Source: JACPVF01 sp964502095 (lineage in GTDB: Bacteria > Chloroflexota > Anaerolineae > Anaerolineales > Villigracilaceae). From it: a stretch of DNA of 64,000 bases. The stretch is from NCBI GenBank assembly GCA_964502095.1, contig CAZCUF010000002.1, positions 62,001 through 126,000 of the forward strand, written 5' to 3'. Below, one piece after another: positions 58,732-64,000 of the stretch. How positions within the stretch are numbered: position 1 is the stretch's first letter; every line of letters begins with the position of its first letter. The notes beneath the pieces were generated by a model. That model had not been told where the DNA came from. It saw nothing but the letters and a program-made list of their open reading frames with translations, and searched no databases. The position numbers and the translations under genes are program-made.

Positions 58732-60342
58732 CTATATTTTCCTCCTTTTTGCCGCTTTAATCAATCCGACAAAGAGTGGATGCGGCTTCATTGGGCGGGA
58801 TAAAAACTCGGGATGAAACTGGCTTCCGAGCATATAGGGATGATCGGCCAGTTCTGCGATTTCGACCAGTTTTCCATCCGGTGAAAGGCCCGAGAATACC
58901 ATGCCTTTCTTTTCGAAGGATTCCCGATAGGCGTTATTGAATTCCCAGCGGTGACGATGCCGTTCGTCCGCGCTGGGAACATTATAGGCGGCGGCGGCCT
59001 TCGTCCCTTTTTGTAGCAGGCACGGGTAGAGTCCGAGTCGCATGGTCCCGCCCATTCCACTGACCGAGCGCTGGTCCAGCATCAAATCAATGACCGGGTG
59101 TTCGGTGCTGTGGTCGAATTCAGATGAATTCGCGTCTTCAAGGTTCAGCTGGTTGCGCGCGAATTCGATGCACATCACTTGCATTCCGAGGCATAATCCA
59201 AGATAAGGGACTTTTTGTTCGCGCGCATATCGGGCCGCCATGATCTTCCCTTCGATGCCGCGCGAACCGAAGCCGCCCGGTACAAGGACACCGTCCGCCG
59301 CGCGCACAATATCCCAGCCCTTATCTTTTTCCAGGTCGGCGGAATGTACCCAGCCGATTTCCACTTCCACGCCATTGGCCAGCGCGGCGTGTTTGAGCGC
59401 CTCCCGCACGGACATATACGCATCCTGTAGTTCGACATATTTCCCAACCAGGGCGATCTTCACGGTTGGTTTGGGCTTGCGCACTTCTTCCACTAATTTA
59501 CGCCATGCCTGCCAGTTTGGTTTGCGCGATGGCTTAAGCTCAAGATGCCCGGTAATATAATCGCCCACTTGTAGATTTTCCAACAGCAAGGGTACTTCGT
59601 ACAACGCGTCGGTGGTTGGCATGGGAATGACGGCTTTTTGTTCCACATCGCAGAACAGGGCGATCTTTTCGCAAATGCCGTGCTCCACCGGTTGATCGGA
59701 GCGGGCGATGATCATTTGCGGCGATATGCCGATCGATCGTAAAGCGGCCACGGAATGTTGTGTGGGCTTGGTTTTGATCTCGCCGGTCGCGCCGATTTGA
59801 GGCAGCCAGGTGACGTGCACGAACAGGCAATTACCGCGTCCAACTTCATTGCGCAATTGACGCAACGCTTCGAGGAACGGCTGGGATTCTATGTCGCCCA
59901 CTGTGCCGCCCACCTCAACGATCACTACTTCCGCGCTGGTTTCCTTCGCCACCAACCCGACCCGGCGCTTGATCTCGTTTGTGATATGGGGAATCACCTG
60001 AATCGTCCCGCCCAAATAATCGCCGTGGCGTTCCTTGCTGATCACTTCTGCGTACACTTGCCCCGTTGTGAAATTGCTGGCGCGGGTCAAACGAATGTCG
60101 ATGAATCTTTCGTAATGTCCCAGGTCCAAATCGGTCTCCGCGCCGTCGTCCAGCACGTACACTTCGCCGTGCTGATACGGCGACATGGTCCCGGGATCCA
60201 CGTTGATGTATGGATCGAGTTTCTGCACCGCCACTTTGAATCCGCGCTCTTTGAGCAACAGGCCTGTGGCCGCGGCAGTTACGCCTTTGCCTACCGAAGA
60301 AACTACGCCGCCGGTAAAAAAGATATATTTTGCGAGTGCCAT
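58732..60342 (-). CDS. pyrG: CTP synthase
   Basis: 536 residues, normal length. Amidoligase domain with FFTGGVVSSVGKG and DPYINVDPGTMSPYQHGEVYV; glutaminase domain with nucleophile Cys in LGLCLGMQ and the His-Glu pair in QFHPEF. It makes CTP from UTP, glutamine and ATP. A GGAG lies 11 bases before ATG 60342. It ends two bases before the structured leader of the propeller gene. Confidence 0.96.
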   Translation of the reverse strand: MALAKYIFFTGGVVSSVGKGVTAAATGLLLKERGFKVAVQKLDPYINVDPGTMSPYQHGEVYVLDDGAETDLDLGHYERFIDIRLTRASNFTTGQVYAEVISKERHGDYLGGTIQVIPHITNEIKRRVGLVAKETSAEVVIVEVGGTVGDIESQPFLEALRQLRNEVGRGNCLFVHVTWLPQIGATGEIKTKPTQHSVAALRSIGISPQMIIARSDQPVEHGICEKIALFCDVEQKAVIPMPTTDALYEVPLLLENLQVGDYITGHLELKPSRKPNWQAWRKLVEEVRKPKPTVKIALVGKYVELQDAYMSVREALKHAALANGVEVEIGWVHSADLEKDKGWDIVRAADGVLVPGGFGSRGIEGKIMAARYAREQKVPYLGLCLGMQVMCIEFARNQLNLEDANSSEFDHSTEHPVIDLMLDQRSVSGMGGTMRLGLYPCLLQKGTKAAAAYNVPSADERHRHRWEFNNAYRESFEKKGMVFSGLSPDGKLVEIAELADHPYMLGSQFHPEFLSRPMKPHPLFVGLIKAAKRRKI

Positions 60343-60375
60343 ATTCTCAACGGCTCCTGAAATAAGTTTGAATAC

Positions 60376-60412
60376 AAAAGACGATGGGGAGGGCGTTTAA
60401 GCCCTCCCCATC
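60376..60412 (-). terminator. Terminator of the roadblock gene
   Basis: GATGGGGAGGGC (60383-60394) pairs with GCCCTCCCCATC (60401-60412); on the minus strand CTTTTG follows. Confidence 0.75.
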
Positions 60413-60455
60413 GGGGTGTGCTTTCAATGGCTGGGTGCCTTTCGTGGTAACTGTT

Positions 60456-60830
60456 TCATCCGACCAGCTTTATCAGATCCTCGGCGGCTCGCCTCATCTC
60501 GAGAAAGATCATGCCGAGTTTGGCGTCATGCCGCGCCAAAGTAGTGAGAACCGCTTCCTCACCGATTGAAGTCAGGACGATCGCGCCGGCGTTCCCCTTG
60601 ATGTAAACCTGTTCGAGTCCGGCGCGCCCCAGTTCGCCGGAGATGCGTTCACCCAGGCTTAGCATCGCGGCAGACATGGCCGAAACGCGGTCTTCTTCCA
60701 CATCTTGCGGCAGGGCCGAAGCCATAATCAGGCCGTCCACTGAAACGACTGCCGAGGCTTCGATGTCGGGCGCCGAGGCCTGCATCGAACGCAGGCGCTC
60801 CACCATTTGTTCAGCGCGGGATTTTGTCAT
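60456..60830 (-). CDS. Roadblock/LC7-domain protein
   Basis: 124 residues, a single roadblock/LC7 fold (ASAVVSVDGLIMASALP at the start, AGAIVLTSIGEEAVLTTLARHDAKLGM in the second half). Such proteins form dimers that regulate small GTPases (MglB-type) or act in sensing. No MglA-type GTPase is next to it. Start ATG 60830 has GAGGAGA upstream and a TACACT box further on. Confidence 0.85.
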   Translation of the reverse strand: MTKSRAEQMVERLRSMQASAPDIEASAVVSVDGLIMASALPQDVEEDRVSAMSAAMLSLGERISGELGRAGLEQVYIKGNAGAIVLTSIGEEAVLTTLARHDAKLGMIFLEMRRAAEDLIKLVG

Positions 60831-60956
60831 GGCGTGTTCTCCTCAATCGGCCTCATAGCTGTTCCGAGTGTACCAGAAAATGAAATTTTCGAGAATTGCC
60901 TGGGTTGCCGAACGACGAACCGATTAGGATCGGCGTATCGAACTGCGCCTTTTTAT

Positions 60957-60985
60957 TTGACCCGCCCCCTTCTTCATGTTAGACT
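60957..60985 (+). promoter_or_regulatory. Sigma-70-type promoter for the 61018 gene pair
   Basis: TTGACC (60957-60962), 17 bases, TAGACT (60980-60985). It lies about 30 bases before ATG 61018. Confidence 0.5.
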
Positions 60986-61017
60986 CAACGGTTGCAAATT
61001 CATCAAAAGGAGCCCGC

Positions 61018-61212
61018 ATGCGAGATCGCCAAGGTTGTTTATCCGGCTTGTTGCAACTCTTTTTGCTCGACCGACTCTTCGATTGGCTTCAGCGGCGTTT
61101 TGGGTTTGGCCGCGGCTGTTCGGGAATCGGCTGTGGAATCATCCTGCTGTTCCTCTTCCTCATATTGGCGTGCGGAACGTTTACGCACACAAATTGGTTC
61201 CGCATTTTCTAA
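61018..61212 (+). CDS. Small membrane protein, unknown
   Basis: 64 residues with a strong AAGGAG seven bases before the ATG. The N-terminal half is amphipathic and basic (DRQGCLSGLLQLFLLDRLFD), and the second half is one membrane helix (IGCGIILLFLFLILACGTF). The ribosome-binding site and the promoter support expression. It precedes the 61216 gene by three bases. No family recognised. Confidence 0.65.
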   Translation: MRDRQGCLSGLLQLFLLDRLFDWLQRRFGFGRGCSGIGCGIILLFLFLILACGTFTHTNWFRIF

Positions 61213-61215
61213 TTC

Positions 61216-61863
61216 ATGCCTCCCCGCGTTTCGAATTGGCTGGCGCTGATCGTTCTGGCGATTTCTATCCCTCAACAGGAATCGCCGCAGATTAACATCA
61301 GCGCGCCTCAATCGGGGTCGGCCTTGCAGGGTCAGGTGACGATCACTGGCACGATCCATGTGGCGAACTTTGCCTCGGCTGAATTGGCCTTTGCCTACGC
61401 ATCCGATTCGACCGGCACCTGGTTCCCGCTCCAAACGCTTACCCAGCCTGTGGAAAATTCCACGCTCATGGTCTGGGATACCACCTCGCTCACCGACGGC
61501 GATTACTCATTGCGGTTGCGAGTTTATTTGCAGGATGGCACGCTTCAGGATGTAACCGTTACGGGCCTGCACATTAGCAACACGCCTACTCCACTTCCGC
61601 CGACTGCGACTCCCGTGCCAACCATTACTCCCACACCTTTGGAGGAATCAATACCTGCCGCGGCGACTCTCATTCCCACGCTTCCCGCGCCGACCGCTTT
61701 ACTTGATTCCGCTTTACCGGCATTTCCCACGCCCGAGCCGTTATCCGCCAACCCCGCCGCGTTGACTCCCGCCCTCATCTATTCGAATTTTGGCCGCGGC
61801 ATCTTGGCAACCTTGCTGGCTTTTGCCCTAATTGGGTTATTTCTTCGCCTTCGCAAGTTTTGA
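61216..61863 (+). CDS. Ig-like domain protein with Thr/Pro linker and C-terminal membrane helix
   Basis: 215 residues. A hydrophobic N-terminus (possible signal) is followed by a beta domain of about 90 residues (QINISAPQSGSALQGQVTITG; FAYASDSTGTWFPLQ) of Ig/fibronectin look. Then come about 70 residues of Thr/Pro linker and a membrane helix (ILATLLAFALIGLFL) with a basic tail. The protein probably displays its domain outside. It is coupled to the small membrane gene and precedes pth by 28 bases. Confidence 0.75.
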   Translation: MPPRVSNWLALIVLAISIPQQESPQINISAPQSGSALQGQVTITGTIHVANFASAELAFAYASDSTGTWFPLQTLTQPVENSTLMVWDTTSLTDGDYSLRLRVYLQDGTLQDVTVTGLHISNTPTPLPPTATPVPTITPTPLEESIPAAATLIPTLPAPTALLDSALPAFPTPEPLSANPAALTPALIYSNFGRGILATLLAFALIGLFLRLRKF

Positions 61864-61891
61864 TGTTTGATACTTGATATTGAAACCGCCA

Positions 61892-62476
61892 ATGACATCC
61901 GATACTTTCCTGCTCATCGGCCTCGGAAACCCGGGCCGCGAATACAAAGACAACCGCCACAACGTTGGCTTTATGTTGATGGATCGGTTGGCCGTCCGTC
62001 TGGAGGCGCGCGGCATGAAATTGCAGTCGAAGGCTATCGTTACAAATGCGTTGTACGAAGATCGTAAATTAATCCTTGCCAAGCCGCAGACTTATATGAA
62101 TCTATCCGGCCATTCCGTGCAGGGACTGGTACATTTCTATAAACTCCCCGTCGAAAATATTCTCGTCGCACATGACGATTTGGACCTGCCGTTTGGCACT
62201 TTGCGGATTCGCCCCGGTGGCGGTCCCGGCGGACAAAAGGGCGTGGCGTCTGCCATTGAACATCTCGGCACGAAAGACTTTCCGCGTTTGCGGATCGGCA
62301 TCGGCCGTCCACCGGGCCGTATGGATCCGGCCGATTATGTCTTACAGAATTTTTCCAAGGATGAGGCATCTGAATTGCCTGAAATTCTAGACCGCGCCGA
62401 GCAGGCTGTTCTGGAGTTCGTTCGGAATGGACTCGATTCGGCCATGAATAAATTCAACGGTTCGGTCGAGCTTTAG
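61892..62476 (+). CDS. pth: Peptidyl-tRNA hydrolase
   Basis: 194 residues from ATG 61892; an upstream TTG at 61874 would add six residues. Motifs: LIGLGNPGREYKDNRHNVGF (catalytic His), KPQTYMNLSG, HDDLDLPFG and RPGGGPGGQKGVAS. It frees peptides from tRNA during translation. Downstream mfd starts 28 bases later. Confidence 0.95.
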   Translation: MTSDTFLLIGLGNPGREYKDNRHNVGFMLMDRLAVRLEARGMKLQSKAIVTNALYEDRKLILAKPQTYMNLSGHSVQGLVHFYKLPVENILVAHDDLDLPFGTLRIRPGGGPGGQKGVASAIEHLGTKDFPRLRIGIGRPPGRMDPADYVLQNFSKDEASELPEILDRAEQAVLEFVRNGLDSAMNKFNGSVEL

Positions 62477-62504
62477 GCGGACGCACGTTTCTTTAGCTGG
62501 TTCT

Positions 62505-64000
62505 ATGAAATCCCTTCTACAAGCGATTCGTAATTTAACTCAATATCAGGAATTATTGCGCGCGGTGCAGGCCGGGACTTCGTTGCCCGGACTGGGCCTG
62601 CCGCGTTCCGCGCGCCTGCCTGTTCTGGCCGCGTTGCACGCGGATTTGAATCGGCCGATCCTGCTTCTCACCGATCGCGCCGATCATGCTCTTTCGCTTT
62701 ACGATGAGTTGGGATTCTGGTTGAAGGACGGGCCGCGTTATTTGTTTGCCGAACCGAATCCGTTGTTCTATGAGCAGGCCGCGTGGGGCGTTGCGACGCG
62801 CCGCGAGCGTTTGCAAACTCTGACTGCGTTGGCCGCGTATCACCTGCCGTTTATACAAAAACCGGAAGTCTCTCCAGTGGTGGTTGCTTCTGCGCGTTCA
62901 TTGATGACGCGCACTTTGCCGCGCCGCGATTATCTCAAGGCATGCAGGAAATTATCCGCCGGTGAAAAAGCCCAGCCGGAAGCGCTGTTGCATATTTGGG
63001 CGGCGAACGGCTATCAACGCGTGAACACGGTTCTCGAACCGGGACAGTTCTCGCATCGCGGCGGTTTATTGGATATTTGGCCTCCATCCGAATCGAATCC
63101 GGTGCGGCTCGATTTCTTTGGCGATGAAATTGAAACGATCCGCCGCTTCGACCCGGCTTCACAGCGCACCGTCGAGAAACTGGATTCGATCCTGATCACA
63201 CCCTCGCGCGAATTCATTGCGCCCGACGCGCAACATTCCGATTCCCAGCTTACCGAATTCCAGATTCCCGTTCTGCACCCGTTTCCCGCCAGCCTGCTCG
63301 ATTACCTGCCGCAGAAAAGTCTCGTATTGGCCTATGATCTCGGTTTGGTCGAGTCGATTACAAACGAGATCGAAGAACAAGCCGTCAACTTTCGACGCGA
63401 AAGCATCGAAGATGGGACTCTGACTCCCGACTTCCCGATTCCGTACCTGACCTGGTCGGAGTTGAGCGACAGCTTGAGCGAGAAATTCATGCTGGAGCTT
63501 GGATATTCCGGCGAGCAGATTCCTTCCGAAGAGTTGGTCACGCACGGGCTGGCCGCGCAGTTTGAACGTCTGGAACGATTCGCCGGGCGACTCAAACCGT
63601 TTGAAGATTATCTGGCCGGCATTCTCGAAAAGGATGCGCGGGCGGTGATCGTCTCGCGTCAACGCGCCCGTTTGGAAGAACTTTGGCGTCAGCGCGAGGC
63701 GGCTGTAGATCATGGATCTTCGGTCGAGTTCGTCGAAGCTTCGTTATCCGAGGGCTGGCGGTTGGGAAACTTATATCTCATCACCGACTCGGAAGTTTTC
63801 GGATGGGAACGGCCACAGCCGCGCATCCGCCAGCAGACAGCGGCTGAAGCGCCCGAAACGTTCTATGCGGACCTGCAGGCGGGCGACCTTGTAGTTCACG
63901 TGGATCACGGCATCGGGCGTTTTGCGGGGCTTGTCCAACGCAACCTGGACGGGCGCGGGCGCGATTTTTTGGCGGTCGAATATGAAGGCGGCGATACGCT
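62505..64000 (+). CDS. mfd: Transcription-repair coupling factor Mfd, N-terminal half (partial)
   Basis: The frame is open from ATG 62505 to the window end (498 codons). The UvrB-like N-terminal domains are present: LPVLAALHADLNRPILLLTDRA, TYFAEPNPLFYEQAAWG-like, and GLLDIWPPSESNPVRLDFFGDEIE. Near the end the RNA-polymerase-interaction domain begins (DLVVHVDHGIGRFAGL). The helicase motor domains lie outside the window. Mfd removes stalled polymerase and recruits UvrA. Confidence 0.9.
   Translation, partial: MKSLLQAIRNLTQYQELLRAVQAGTSLPGLGLPRSARLPVLAALHADLNRPILLLTDRADHALSLYDELGFWLKDGPRYLFAEPNPLFYEQAAWGVATRRERLQTLTALAAYHLPFIQKPEVSPVVVASARSLMTRTLPRRDYLKACRKLSAGEKAQPEALLHIWAANGYQRVNTVLEPGQFSHRGGLLDIWPPSESNPVRLDFFGDEIETIRRFDPASQRTVEKLDSILITPSREFIAPDAQHSDSQLTEFQIPVLHPFPASLLDYLPQKSLVLAYDLGLVESITNEIEEQAVNFRRESIEDGTLTPDFPIPYLTWSELSDSLSEKFMLELGYSGEQIPSEELVTHGLAAQFERLERFAGRLKPFEDYLAGILEKDARAVIVSRQRARLEELWRQREAAVDHGSSVEFVEASLSEGWRLGNLYLITDSEVFGWERPQPRIRQQTAAEAPETFYADLQAGDLVVHVDHGIGRFAGLVQRNLDGRGRDFLAVEYEGGDT

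Overview
The window looks like chromosomal DNA of a Chloroflexota bacterium, most likely class Anaerolineae. This is an inference from the gene set and style, not from a marker tree. The signs are a double-NuoM complex I block, many lipoproteins with Thr/Pro-rich linkers and Ig-like domains, a MalEFGK/amylase cluster, a tryptophanase, and repeated promoters with the -10 box 6-8 bases before the start codon. Base composition is moderately GC-rich and coding density is high. I see no rRNA, tRNA, CRISPR array, insertion sequence or phage gene.

Layout. 1-12,000: housekeeping genes on both strands (YabE-like G5/3D lipoprotein, cupredoxin lipoprotein, TrmH-type methyltransferase, a VKOR plus small Cys/acidic protein pair, moeA, bifunctional rel, YbaK-type deacylase, thioesterase, recJ, tnaA). 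12,100-34,000 (+): a bioenergetic block. It opens with two unknown membrane/lipoprotein genes, then nuoA-H-J-K-L-M-M-N (the membrane arm of complex I only), then atpI/Z-atpB-atpE-atpFH (the FO part of an F-type ATPase only, closed by a terminator), then a degenerate chimeric V-ATPase fragment, then a complete V/A-type ATPase operon (G-C-I-K-F-E-A-B-D). 34,000-45,700: an F420-reductase-like protein, murE, a GNAT acetyltransferase, an esterase, pnp-rpsO, an ABC-2 exporter and nhaA. 45,700-54,200 (-): a maltodextrin module (UgpC/MalK-type ATPase, MalE, MalF, MalG, an exported GH13 lipoprotein and a cytoplasmic GH13). 54,200-64,000: eno, a 959-residue exported beta-propeller protein, pyrG, a roadblock protein, two small membrane genes, pth, and the 5' half of mfd running off the end.

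How it fits together. The + strand block makes proton-pumping membrane machinery. Complex I subunits B, C, D, E, F, G and I and F1 subunits alpha, beta, gamma and epsilon are not in the window, so both F-type and complex I are represented by their membrane parts. The V/A-ATPase is complete. The maltodextrin block imports and degrades alpha-glucans toward glycolysis (eno lies next to it). The points most worth a second look are the FO-without-F1 arrangement beside a full V/A-ATPase, the in-frame G/I chimeric pseudogene that marks a lost second V-ATPase copy, the double NuoM with a lysine-less NuoM2 and an apparently lengthened NuoL lateral helix, and the recurrent leaderless promoters.
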